DNA of 64,000 bases from Sclerotinia nivalis (Eukaryota > Ascomycota > Leotiomycetes > Helotiales > Sclerotiniaceae), in NCBI GenBank assembly GCA_029531795.1, contig JAPEIS010000010.1:1426001-1490000 (forward strand). The letters are read 5' to 3'. Positions 47,631 through 59,800 of this stretch are shown in pieces (position 1 is the first letter of the stretch; each line of letters opens with the position of its first letter). Under the pieces are notes generated by a model. The model saw nothing but the letters and a program-made list of their open reading frames with translations, did not search any database and was not told the DNA's origin. The position numbers and the translations under genes are program-made.

Positions 47631-47843
47631 CTAGGAATAATCAACCCGAATCAACTCACATAAGCTCTCCTTACCGACATTCTCACAATCCGTACTAACT
47701 AACATTCGCAATACAAACGACCGAGGCAACAGTCCCATCCCATGCAGTGCACGATCAATTAATTCCGAAAACACCATGCCATTACCAGCCATGTCGACAA
47801 TTTCTCCTCGTGATAATTCTCGGAGTCCCCGTGATACATACAT
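47631..47843 (-). other. Orphan 70-codon ORF with protein-like composition
   Basis: MYVSRGLRELSRGEIVDMAG begins the product, followed by NGMVFSELIDRALHGMGLLP. It reads like two amphipathic helices. The DMAGNGM stretch weakly recalls the C-terminal MAGN(G/A)M motif of some fungal cytosine methyltransferase-like proteins. No further homologous segment is visible on either side, so it could be a gene remnant or chance. Confidence 0.2.
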
Positions 47844-50803
47844 GCAATGTACATGATACTAGGATATAACACAGCGTAATACTCCATAAAGGTTCCTGAT
47901 CAAATGACATAACGACTAACCAGGTACGTACCTTACCTAGTAGTTGTCTTACTGTACGGTGACGAGATCTCAATTGCTAATTAATTAATAATACCTTGGT
48001 ACCTTTTGTACTGTACATGCAAAAATTAGAGGTGAGTAAAGGTAATGTCATCGGTGAGCCACAATGAGGCAGTGCTTGCTTGCTTGGGTTTGTAGTGGGG
48101 ATTGATGTGGGGTGGGGGTTTTGTTCGGAATTCAGATAGGTCGCCTTACGAGGCTGAATGGCTTGGTGCGTGCTAGATGTGGGTACGAGGCAGATTTTGG
48201 GAGTTTGATGTTTGATGAGGGGTTTTTGACTTTGGAGAGAGAGAGAGATTGAGAGCGGGTTGGAAGTGAGGGAATTGTTACGAGTAGGTTATGCATATGG
48301 TGAGTTTGGTTTGGGGGATTGAATGGGTTTACTGGAGGGAAAGGAGAGGAGTGCATGCAATTGTTGAGGTTATTATCAACACATGATATTGATCAATATG
48401 AATATGAATGATTGAAACAATATCAACAATTGTATCAAGAATCTACCAAATCTAGAATATGTTTCAGAAGCAAGAAGCTTTGTGCTTGTGTTTCAACTCA
48501 ATACGTACCCCACAAATACCTAGCTACCTAGCTACCTAGCAGCTACTATTCTAGATTTTAGAAATGACTCTTTCCCCGAAATCAGAATCTGTAACCGGAC
48601 ACGAACTACTTGGAATAGCTGGAGATGAATGATGCTTTGGAATGTGGTCAGTGAGTATGCCTGCTTCAGCTGAGCATGATTGCTTTGTATGGCCATGGGA
48701 GATGGACTTGTTCCCCTGTAGTGATCGAATCCTTCGGTGCTGCTTAGGGTTAATGGTCAATAATGAATGAATGTATGTATGAATGAAGGTTTCTATAAAT
48801 TTCATAATAGGGTTTGACGGATAACTAGGTATAGTTACCTATCGATCGATCCGAGTTCTAAAAAGAGATGGGAAATCGATCAAACTACATCCCGTTGACA
48901 CTACCTACTAGGTAGGTATTTACATCTGAAATCAGTTGTTTTACAGTACGAGCCTTCTATCTAGGCGCCTGAATACCATTTCTCTGGTGGATTACGTACG
49001 GATGTACAGATGTACAGATGTTAATGATATCGAGTAAAACGATTGTCTCATTCTCATTTGTCCGGTACTTGAGATGATGAAATATTGTTGGATCTGACAG
49101 ATATTATCATACATTATTTCTCTCCAACGGCTTTTGTTAAAGTTCCCATATGATAAAAATTGGACATGCAATCTTCCTTGGGAATATCAAACATTAATAA
49201 ATTGAAGAGGGTCGTTATTCATCCAATCATATTATTTTTCCTTCTAGGCGAGACATAGCCCTCGTTATAAATTTCAAGCTAATGATTTTAGTGGGGAAAA
49301 AGCCGAATTTAGATTTTATTGCTGACAAGATTTTTTTAACATGTTTTTCCCATCTTCTTCTTTTCCATCACTTCATCACAAACACAAATCTTGAAACCAT
49401 ACTGCACAACAATTTCTATCAAACTTTCTTGGCTGACCGACCAATTTTCATCCAAGGATTGAATCTGAATCTGGCAGCTCGTTCCTTACTTGCGGTAGTG
49501 TAACTATCCCTTCATCTTTGAATTTATCCTTGTCAAACCTTCAATGCCATCAACATGGGATCGTAATGAGTCTCGCGGCAATTTGTTACCTTTACGCGCG
49601 ATCACCAATAAGGTCCTCATCTTCTTACTATTATTGCACTATTCTCTGCTTGGGTACTTTCATTACTATGAATCTATTTCCAAACTTGTCCACCGACCTG
49701 CGGCTGACTAAACTATACCTACTTTTGCATACTTCACTTATCCTAGCAATGCTTACCGACTATTCAATGTTGCTACAAACATTCCTTCCCGATTCCTCCG
49801 CCTCCGTTCCCGACCATTAGTCTACCCCCGGCAAACTATTATGCTTTCATATCATACTAATCCACCCTGCTCGTTATTCTTATAGTTGTCCTTTCTCTAA
49901 ACCGAGATTATCCAGAAAGCCTACATGGTACCTGCCATTGTAGAGGACTCTCGACCAAACTATAGTGGGTATCTGTCAACAATGGTGGTCCTTTTTCCTG
50001 CACAGCCAAGGCTTGAGTACACGTTCCACCATCTTATTCCTTCTTTAGCAACCTACTGCCATATCCCGGTTTACCCGCCTTAACCTAAATCGATCTTGCG
50101 TAGATCAATAATCCCGACCTTTCGGAACTATCTCAGGACAAGTACTTGTTACTTAGTCGAGGCTGAGGCTTTACTCAGCGCTTTCAAGGTTTCTATTTCA
50201 GCCCATCCATGAGAGACCTGGTTTCCTTCCATATACCTTGTCTCTATCGAGGTGATGGTAAGCCACCTCGTGGTGGAAGACCATCCATTTGGGACTTGGT
50301 TCGAGATATGAACAGGCATGGCTTTCTTTTCCTGCAAGAATGTCTGTACTGAGGCAGATATACTTCCCAACTCTCCACTGCGCCTACGACTCATCATCTC
50401 ATCCCATGTATAGGTTTCCTGTATGTTTGTTGACCTGCATGTCCTACATGCAGGTTCATTCACCAGCCCATACCCACTGTTGCCTTATTTTTCATCACGG
50501 GAAGACTCACTCATTCAAGTGGCAGAGATTATAAGGCAGTCATATTCCTTCGATCAATGACTCCTACCTTTACATCACAAGCTTCATCATCTGTCAAGTT
50601 TAGACTTCCTTTGTCCAGGCATCATCTTCTTTCAGTCTGCTCGTTAATATATTTCATTGCCTCATCTCTCATTGATCTCATACTTTTCATTGTCTCTTTA
50701 CTCATCTTAGTTACCCCTCTATCATTGCGACCAAAACCCGCTACGCTATATACAACATACGAAATCGACAACTACCAGCCCTATACTCAAATCATCATCC
50801 AAT
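47844..50803. other. Long gene-poor spacer
   Basis: Repeated TACCTAGC/ACCTAGGTA motifs (48508-48540, 48905-48917), GAGA runs, and short ORFs without support. The last ~900 bases on the plus strand are pyrimidine-rich with little ORF structure and may be a long leader or intron of the following small gene. Confidence 0.4.
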
Positions 50804-51061
50804 ATGTGCTACCTCGTGGTCGAAAGATACTCAGTTTGCCGCTGCCTCTACTACCAGCACAGCGTTGATATGTGCGCGGCGTATGGTACGCAAGGCCATG
50901 GAATTCAAGAGAGAACGGTATTGGTCGGATATGCTTGCGATAAACACTCAACACACCAATCATATCAAGATCCATATGCGCGAGAAGACTATCCAGACTC
51001 TGGCTATCACACAGCCAGTCAAAGTTCGCATACACAGTCATCTAGACAACATCGCAGATGA
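50804..51061 (+). CDS. Small conserved Cys/His-rich fungal protein of unknown function
   Basis: An intronless frame of 85 residues: MCYLVVERYSVCRCLYYQHS, then VDMCAAYG, GHGIQERTVLVGYACDKH, and a Ser/His/Gln-rich tail with YPDSGYHTAS. I recognise the pattern (MC, ERY.VC.C.YY.H..D.C..YG..GH, R.VLVGY.C..H) as one recurring in uncharacterised filamentous ascomycete proteins, though I cannot run a search. Five Cys (2, 12, 14, 24, 45) and His residues after them could bind zinc; this is inference. The start is set by the conserved N-terminus. Its neighbours are gene-free for kilobases on either side. Confidence 0.6.
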   Translation: MCYLVVERYSVCRCLYYQHSVDMCAAYGTQGHGIQERTVLVGYACDKHSTHQSYQDPYAREDYPDSGYHTASQSSHTQSSRQHRR

Positions 51062-54000
51062 AACATATTGTCTTCAATAAATGGTTGTTCATGGCAATTG
51101 CGACCTCTTGTGCGCTTCGAATTCGGCCATTGGATCACATATCTCTTCTCATTCCGTCGCAGAACTTCTTCCGCTCCACCATCTGAACTTACACTACTTT
51201 TCACCGGTCACCATCAAGCAACCTCTGCCTCTAAACCATGACCCGAACCGCACGCGACCATTCGGGACAATCTCTACGCTTAACACCTCCCACCTTAAGC
51301 ATTACAACAATCACGATCGAAGAATGAAAACACGCAATATTATGATTTAGGCATGATGGATATATATATATATGCAAAGAGGTTCAGTCTCCATTATTTA
51401 TAATTGGAGAACACAATCATTGAAGTCTTTGGCATTGTATAGCGGGTTTAATACGGCATAGCGCGTTGAATATTTGGTAGATTGGACATGACAAATCTGT
51501 CTGGGCACTTTTTTTGTCTATGATTATTTTTTTCCTTTTGTTTACACTTTTTTTTTGGGGGGGCATTGGGAAAAGGGAAATATACCTGGTGTTTGGGAGG
51601 GATTATCATATTGGGTTGCTTTTTGGGGAAAGTCTCTCAAGACACCATTGAGTACTTGGATCTGTGATTCATACATTGGTTGATTTGTCAAACAATTTCT
51701 TTTGTTCTCTATAACTAGGGGCCAGACTCCAAGCTCAGGTAGCAATCTTGTTCTCATAGGTTGGACGAGGAGGATTTGGTCTCAGAGGCTGCGCCTACTC
51801 ACCTCATCTATTTAGTTTTCCTTGGGTTATTTTGTTTGGTTCTGCTTTTTTTTTGGGGAATTTTGTTTTAGAAAGCACATGTTGAGCATGTGTTAGAATT
51901 GTGTATCCTACTCACAACTCAATCCCCGGATGGACTATTCAATACTGGATATTGGAGTATGCATTTGGAGGGTTAGATGAAGACAGGATGTTACAGTGTA
52001 GGAGAGGATAGTAAACCGGTTTTACAAGTTCTTAGAGATTACGGATTTATGGATTATGGCTAATGTGGATTATAATATCAAATGGGAGAGCCGGAGGACG
52101 AGAAATGATTTGAAATTTGGTTTTGATTTTGTTGGTAGAAATTCAAATTCAATATATCATCCATTCACATTCGTCACATCTTCTGCATGCATGGCATGCA
52201 TGGTTTAAAGCTCATGTGATTTATTTTATATGCACGGGTATATGCAAATGGAATAGACGGGACGGGTTTGGGGGCTATGGAATAGCAGGGATAAATACGT
52301 ACGGCGAAGTGTCAAAGTCAAAGGATCATAGATAGATAGTTCTTACGAATGACGGATGATGGATGACGAATATGGATAGATTGGTTTTTAATAGTAGCTT
52401 GTGGTTTGTAGCTTGCGGCTTGTGGTTTGCGGCTTGTGGTTTGTGTGCGTTATTGAAGCAAATAAATAGATAAGTAAGGCTTTCAGATTTTTTTGGCGGT
52501 GGCGGAAGCGGCGGGGGGAGATTGGTATTGATATTATTGATATATATAATAAGTAGAGTATTGTAAGTGTCTTAGAATAGATGGATAGATGGATAGGTAG
52601 GCAGGTAGATAGGTTCAAATGGATGGATTTGAGGCTTGCTTGTTCAGCCGAATGAAAGGATAGGATATGATTTGATTTGATTTGATGGAGCGAGAGAATT
52701 AAATTTGGATTTGGATTTGGATAAGAGTGATGATTTGATGGTTGGTGAGGGGTGAGGGGTGAGATTGTAAAATTGTGAGGAGGCTGTTTGGCTTGGTATT
52801 GGGAAATGTACCGAGTAGTTGGTTTTTGGATTTGGATTTGATGTTTTTGGGGGGCCGGTTCTGCATATGAATGTGCTTACTTTGTACACTTGGATTTCGA
52901 TTTGGATTTCGATTTGGATTTGGAGTTGGATTTGGAGTTGGGGTTGAATGGGATTTAGATGCAAAGGGCTTGGTGGGTATCGATTTGATGTTGATACTTC
53001 GTATTGATACTAGATTTAGAGCTACGCAGTGAGTGGTTGGTTGGGTGGCTGGAGTTCAGTTTGTCTGCTAGTGGCTTGCTTGCTTACTTGGTGTATTTGT
53101 TCGTGTGGGTTTTTGATAGGTGTTATATTGTGTAGATTTAAATTCTAACGAAAATAAATATAAAATCGATTTGATATTCTAGATAGAGGAGACGGAGACA
53201 GAAATGGAAGAATATGATTAATAACGATAGACAATAAAATAATTGAAGAGATTCAATATTGAATGGCTTATCTCGCTTGGCTTCCCGCTTTCTAAAAAAA
53301 AGCCTAAAATAGCTTTCGAGAATTGGGAAAAGCTAATGATCTTTACATTGATCGATGATAACTACATTCCATTTAGATACTACTTCGAGATGTGTTACTT
53401 GTTATAAAAGAAAACTGTTATATTTAGGGAAGTATATCTGATAGATCAGAAGATTCCGCTTCTTTGATATTGCTTAGTTACGTCATATAGATGTTTTAAC
53501 TTCCTAAGCTTGGGATTTACTATGATTAGGTACTATGGCCCAAAACAGGTTCTGTTCTGGATTTTGTCTTCGCTTTATATGTATTCTTCTCTCAAATTTA
53601 AACCCTATTTTCCAGCCGTATTGTTCAACGGTTTAATATACTTATCGAATGAATACGTTCCGGCAGCCTGTGTAGTCGTCGCTACTTGGTCGCATCTGTA
53701 TGCAATCACTTCTGCGAACGCCAGTAATTTGTGAGTCAATAATTCTTAGTACATGCTTTGATCTACAATACCAATCAGATCATATTCAGATATCCTCCCT
53801 TCTTGATCGGAACAAAAACCAACAACTTTATTTTCAACATTCATATATTGAATCGAGAAATCACGCATCATAAAAGGCTGGAGCTTGAACTGAAGCCCTA
53901 CTTCTTAGCACATATATATATATTCTCCTTGATGGATTGCTTTATCTTTCTTTTCACTCAATGATGGTGGTTTTATAATTCAACAGACATTAATGATACG

Positions 54001-54165
54001 ATCATCTTCAACAATCTCTCAAAGTAGAATAAAATCTTTTATTTGAATGATAAATATTAGCTTTATTTTTTATAGGTGTTTTAAACTTCATCTTCGTGTT
54101 CAATTTCTAAGGCTGCACTTTGGTTTCCTTACGCACCTCTGTTTGAGGATATTTGTTCGGTTAAA
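51062..54165. repeat. Gene-poor, microsatellite-rich spacer
   Basis: Holds a TA run (~51360-51374), GGCTTGTGGTTTGC units (52399-52445), GATTTG units (52672-52716) and GGATTTCGATTT/GGAGTT units (52889-52942). ORFs such as 53510-53734 are short, uninterpretable and probably decayed DNA. Confidence 0.5.
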
Positions 54166-54556
54166 ATGATATGCTGTGACAAACTCACAATTTATAATTC
54201 ACTACTTCTCCTACATACGGCATGGACAACCCAAGTACCTACAATCTTTCTTGGTGCCGGCAACGAGATAGCTATAAAGGAACAGGCTATTGGCCAAGGA
54301 GAATTGTCTGATAATGCATTGAAAAGGCATCTGCTCATGAACGAAGATCTCGAGTTAAACAACGTCCCAAATACTGCCATACTAGTTTATTACCGAGTTC
54401 TTCTGCTGAAAATATCTTGACGGCTACAGATAGGAAAGAATCTTGCATAGAAAAGCTCTTCGAGCTGAATGCAAGTTTGATGAAAGACTTGAATAGAATG
54501 ATGACACGTAAACTTGCCTGCTCATTTTTGTTTACTGCGTCTAACGAGAGGGTTGG

Positions 54557-54805
54557 ATGAAACTGACTGGTTCCTTCATAGCTGCATGTGTAGGCTCATT
54601 ATCGTACATCTTCTTGAAGAAGTCACCCGTTGGGTTGCCATCCTCGAATCTGGTTCCGGCAACCCCTGTGCTCTGTGTAAATATTCCGGTTAAGAACCCT
54701 CCTGCCAGCGGACTATTTTATTCGAACGCAGAGTTAGCTAAATATGTATGCTATAAGAGTGGAAGTGCTTCGAACGTATGGGCAATGTACGATATCTTCT
54801 GCTGA
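54557..54805 (+). other. Possible small secreted protein, 82 residues
   Basis: Starts MKLTGSFIAACVGSLSYIF, a plausible but imperfect signal sequence, followed by a short mature part with four cysteines overall. It lies at the edge of a transposon island. No homologue recognised; an upstream ORF at 54166-54420 could belong to the same decayed gene. Confidence 0.2.
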
Positions 54806-54891
54806 CGCAAGAATGGCAGGAGTTGCATCTCTGCTTCACGACAAAATGTATTGTATTATCCTTGGTAGTAACTAGGCTTAATGTAGCCTTC

Positions 54892-54931
54892 TGTTGGTAT
54901 CAAATGGTAAGGTTCAAAATGTAAAGTACTT
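54892..54931 (+). mobile_element. Truncated LTR start, same family as 23805
   Basis: TGTTGGTATCAAATGGTAAG and the next ~18 bases match the first bases of the solo LTR at 23805 with a few substitutions; similarity then stops and AT-rich relic DNA begins. Confidence 0.55.
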
Positions 54932-54999
54932 TAGTCTATTTGATAAAACTTATTCTTGATTATTCCTGTTCTATATTGAAAGAACAAGTTTCTTAAATA

Positions 55000-56220
55000 T
55001 ATATCGAAAAAGCTTGTACAGCCTCTTATAATCATATAATTTAATTATAGTTCTTTTTATAATTATATAATCGTGATCTCGATACTAACAACTTCTCTAA
55101 AAAGTCATATAATTCGAATTCCTTCAATTCTTTAATTCTCTCTTTTCATTCATTTCGTTTTTTTAATAATAATCTTATTTATATCAACTAATTTCTTTAA
55201 TATTTAATAAAATTTATTCTTAATTATAATATCAACAAGATTCGATTCTTTATCGATCTATTTAATTTCAATAATTTCTCTTTGTTTATAGAATTGTTAT
55301 AATAAAAGAATATCGATTATAAATCTCTTTTTTATAATAAAGTCTAATTTAATGAGTAATTCAAATAGTAAATTAGAATCGGTATATATAAAAAAAGAGA
55401 TCTATTTTTCCGGTTGAATAATAATATTAATAATACTTTTGATTACAACTTTTATATCAAAGTCTAAAACTAATCTATATAATTCAAATATTAGAATACT
55501 TTTTATTATTTTCTTATATATAACAAATAACCAATAGATAATATTAATATTGTTATTCTTGTTTATTAAATAAATTATATATTCGATTTGAGATGATATA
55601 TCTATATTATTAGTAAAGAATATATTTGTAAAAGTAATTATTCTTATATTATTTAAATCAAATAATACGAAAATAAATCCTTTTGATAAATTCTTTATTT
55701 ATTATTTAATAATCTTATTGAGCTTTTTGATATCGTTTTCTTTCGAGTTAATCATTTGAGTAACGATTAAAAGATAATAAAAAGCTTTTAATTAATAAAT
55801 AATGATTATATATACTCTTAGAATATATTGAACGATATATTGATCTTTAAAGATAACATTTGTTCGAATTTTGCTTTTTGTTTCTTTCAAATCTAAGTTT
55901 TTTAATATAACTAATTTCAGATTATTATATTATTTCTTTTGATTAAAATAGAATTTATCGTTTTTCAAGAAGATTATATTACTATTAAATTTGAAAAATG
56001 TATCTTTTATTAAATACTCCTATTTCTTAACTATTAAATTCGCTTTTTTCAATTGTTCTTGTTCTAATTTTGCGAATTCTTTGTTGACTACGATAAATAT
56101 ATTATTAATTTGTAATCTTATAATATCAAAGTCTTTTTTATTAATATATAATAAATATAGATCAAAGATTAATTATATTATTTCTAGCTTCTTTTGATAA
56201 TAACTATAATATATTCTAAA
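55000..56220 (-). mobile_element. Heavily mutated Ty1/copia pol relic
   Basis: On the minus strand, broken frames still show copia landmarks. Near 56030-56215 a segment reads RLQINNIFIVVNKEFAKLEQ, like the RLQTDD region of fungal copia reverse transcriptase. Near 55270-55420 IYTDSNLLFELLIKLDF and EKRxIIDILLL resemble the RNase H part. Composition is extremely AT-rich with many TA stops, as expected from repeat-induced point mutation. No LTRs could be assigned. Confidence 0.55.
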
Positions 56221-56500
56221 TCAATAATTTCGGGCTTCAAGAACGCTATATAATAGCTTAATAATATATTATATTACCCCTTTTAATAATTTGAGTTCTA
56301 TTGAAAATCGAATATAAAATATTCTATTCAGATTTGTAATTGATTGTATATATATTTGTATAATATTTTGTAGAAGAATATTAATTTTTATACTTTTTCT
56401 TAATATTATTATAAATACTATAATAATATATTAATCAACTCTTTGAAATATAAATGATTGTATTAAAATACTAGTTTTGTCTTTATTATAATATACTTGA

Positions 56501-56713
56501 TGTCACGGGGTCCCTGTATAAGGTATACAGAGACCGCTCGGGTCCCGACCCATAGGAGTCGGCCCTCGGATAAGTGCAGGCTAATCCTGGTCGGAGCTAG
56601 CGCTGTATACAAATGTATTTAAGGAATCGTTCCTTTTGTAGAATTGTAGTTTTTCGAGTTATATTTTATTAATAAAAGTAATATCTGTTATTCTATCTAT
56701 TGTCTTTGTGATA
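56501..56713 (+). repeat. 5' LTR of the chromovirus
   Basis: TGTCACGGGG to TTGTGATA; same length as the 3' LTR without indels. Confidence 0.88.
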
Positions 56714-58919
56714 CTATATAGTTCTGATTTACCTGTACCGATACTTCTACAATATCATCCCGTCCCCACCCATTTAATTAATCTAACTCCTTTGAAGAAT
56801 TCGTTATTATTGTAATTAGCGATATTGCGATCTGGTATTATTAAATTTTTTTTTATAAATATAGTATAAGAATAAAGACAGAAATAATCAATTTACAATT
56901 TACAATTCAAAAGTTTATTTTCGATTTGCAAATCAAGAAAACTATATTTATATGATAAAAGAAAAAGAATAATGAATTGATTATCTATCTAATTTAACTT
57001 TATTTCATCTTTATCACTCTGTTTGTTTCAATCCCTATTGATTTGATCGATCCTTTGCCTCTGATGTTTATTACAACCCTAGCTGCTGTTTCTATTCTAT
57101 CAAAGCTTCAATTGAATAAAAAGGTATCTAGCCCTGTATCATTTGATAGAACGAAAATCGATCTTGATCGATTTATTGATCAAATATAGAATAAAATATA
57201 TACCAATTTCGATTACTTTATTTTTCTGCATTTCTGTTTGATTTATATAATTGGAAGATTAATTGGATCTATTATTATACAGATTCGATTGTATAATATC
57301 AAAGGACAATTTGTTAAATTTATCGATTATAAAAATCTATTGCAAATACTGAAAAGAGTTTATGGAAATCAAAACAAACAAATCGAGATTTGAAAACTCC
57401 TGATCAATCTAAGACAGAAAAACCAATCGTTTCATATCTTTTATACTGAATTCCAAAGATTAGTATTGGAAGTCAGGATGGCCGACAATAACAATACCCT
57501 AATTATTCTATTAAAACAAACCCTATCGAATGAACCAAAGAATCAGATTGTTACCGTTGAACCATCTATAGATAATGCTAATACATTCACTGTTTTTATA
57601 CAAACATTGGAAAATCGCCATCTATATCTGATAAGATCGACCAATTCCAATCGTAACCCAATCGTTCTATTGTCCTGTACTATTATTCAAAATCTGAATT
57701 CTATTAATTATATCCTTATTCTATTCCCGAATACTATTATCCGATCTACTTCTCCTATTACAACTATATCTATTGAAGATCCAATAAATCTTAGTTCCCA
57801 AAGATATACTAATAGATATAAATAAAAGAAATACTTTTATTATAGATCTGCTAATTATTATATAAAAGATTGTCTATTTTCAGATAATCGTTCTGTACAA
57901 ATTAGAACTAATTTTATCAGTCCTGCTCTGTTATCCCCTGTTTCGTCTCTTGTTCAGATCCAACCGTATACTATATTATCGTACAGCCTATCCCCTTCCA
58001 GTTCTCCGAGTTCAGAAAACAGAATCTGTCTGGTATAAATCGTTGTTAGACGAAAGCTCTGTATATATTATATCTATTCGTCATTGTAATTTGAGATTTA
58101 TCTTTCACTGAAGAAATAAATAATCGAATAAATCTAATAATATTATCTATTACTATTCTATCAATACTTAATCGATCCTATTCCATCTATACTATAATAA
58201 ATAGTGGATACGAAGAATATACTTTCGCAAATCGAAATTGAATTGAAACTATTAAACTCCTAATATATAAATTACCTGTTCTGTTCGAAATTATTAAATT
58301 CGATAAGAAAATACTATCTGAAAATTGAGTGGATTATTATATTCTAATTGATCTATAAATCAATGATCATTATAAGAAAAGATCAAAAATCTATATTATT
58401 GAATTAGTCTATTATCCGATTATTTTGGAGTTGGTTTGATTAAAGAAGTACAATCCTTATATTGGATTTGTATCTAATACTTTTCGTTTCGATAACAAGT
58501 TCTATTAGAAGTTCTGTAATATGCTTGTATAATCATTGAGTATCCGAATCTTATCTGATATTTTTATCAAAACCTGTTCTATTTATCTATTGCTTTATTC
58601 TGAAATACTAAAGAAAAGAGATATAACAAACATTTCAATCCAAACTTGTTCGATGTATACCCATCGAGATTACAAAATATTCCAAATTAGTATCGACTTG
58701 ATAAACCAAATCCTGAAAAAAAAAAAAAAGATTTTGCTTTCAAAGATCTATTTATTGAATTCTGTTCATAGATCGATATATTTTTTCCATATAATATTGA
58801 CAAATTACCTTTACATCGCCTATACAATTATAATATCCAATTGCAAAATAAGACTAAATTACCATTTGGAACCCTATATTCGATATCTCAAAACGAATTG
58901 AAAACTTTGCAAAAATGAT

Positions 58920-59800
58920 TAAAGGAAAACCTAGCAAAAAGATTCATCCAATCGAACTCCTTTGCTTTTATTTCGTCTATTCTGTTTGTTAAAAAACCTG
59001 ATAATAATCTTCGATTCTGTATAAATTATCGTATATTGAATAATTTATCTATAAAAGATTAATATCCGTTGTCTTTGATTAAGGAGTCTTTGAATAATCT
59101 GAAAAGGATAAAATATTTTACGAAAATAAATATCATCTTTGTTTTCAATAATATCCGAATCAAGGAAGAACAAGAATACCTAACTGTATTCCGTACCCGA
59201 TTCAATTTATTCGAAATCTTGATTATACTGTTCGGGTTGATCGAAGCCCTAATGTTACGATCACGCAACAGTTTCGTCAAAACAAGAAACCTAGACGAAG
59301 GCGTTCTCATTTCGAATCATCAGCGTAGGAACGTCATCGATCAGTTTGGAATGTTTAGTAAACAAGCTTCTTTGTATTGCTTATGAAAGGACAGGAATGG
59401 TGGCGAACTATAGGCGTTCTGATATCTCTTTATTGATTGAACTTAAAAGTAATAGTTTATTCATAATTAGAAAGGGTAATGAAAAGTTTTGGCTACGGTT
59501 TTACGACTAATTGATTCTTTGCCTATGTGATCTTAACACCTAACAATATTTCAACGATTTATTAATAATACTCTAAAAGAATACCTAAATATATTCTATA
59601 TTACTTATTTAAATAATATTCTGATCTATAATATAATCCATTCCGAATATATAAAGTATATACAAAAAATACTAGATACTTTGCGAAAAGCCGGATTGTA
59701 TACCAATCTATTGAAATATGAATTCCTGAAATCTGAAACGAAATTCTTAGATCTAGTTGTAGACCGAAAAGGAATCCGAATAGATTCAACCAAGATTAAA
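58920..59800 (+). pseudogene. Chromovirus reverse transcriptase, split by an LTR
   Basis: The fingers/palm start (SNSFAFISSILFVKKPDNN ... NYRILN) and the FELL/FGL segment ([14 protein letters not shown]) precede 59253; the TIFQRFINNTLKEYL segment and YLNNILIY (counterpart of the YLDD active site) follow 59543. Removing the nested LTR and one target copy joins them in frame. The catalytic Asp pair is now Asn-Asn, a G-to-A change, so the enzyme is dead regardless of the insertion. Confidence 0.82.
59253..59538 (+). mobile_element. Nested solo LTR, 286 bp, 5-bp target duplication
   Basis: Starts TGTTACGATCAC and ends GTGATCTTAACA, a 12-bp inverted repeat with one mismatch. CCTAA stands on both sides (59248-59252, 59539-59543). 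Its base composition is visibly less AT-rich than its host element, which suggests insertion after the host was mutated. Confidence 0.85.
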
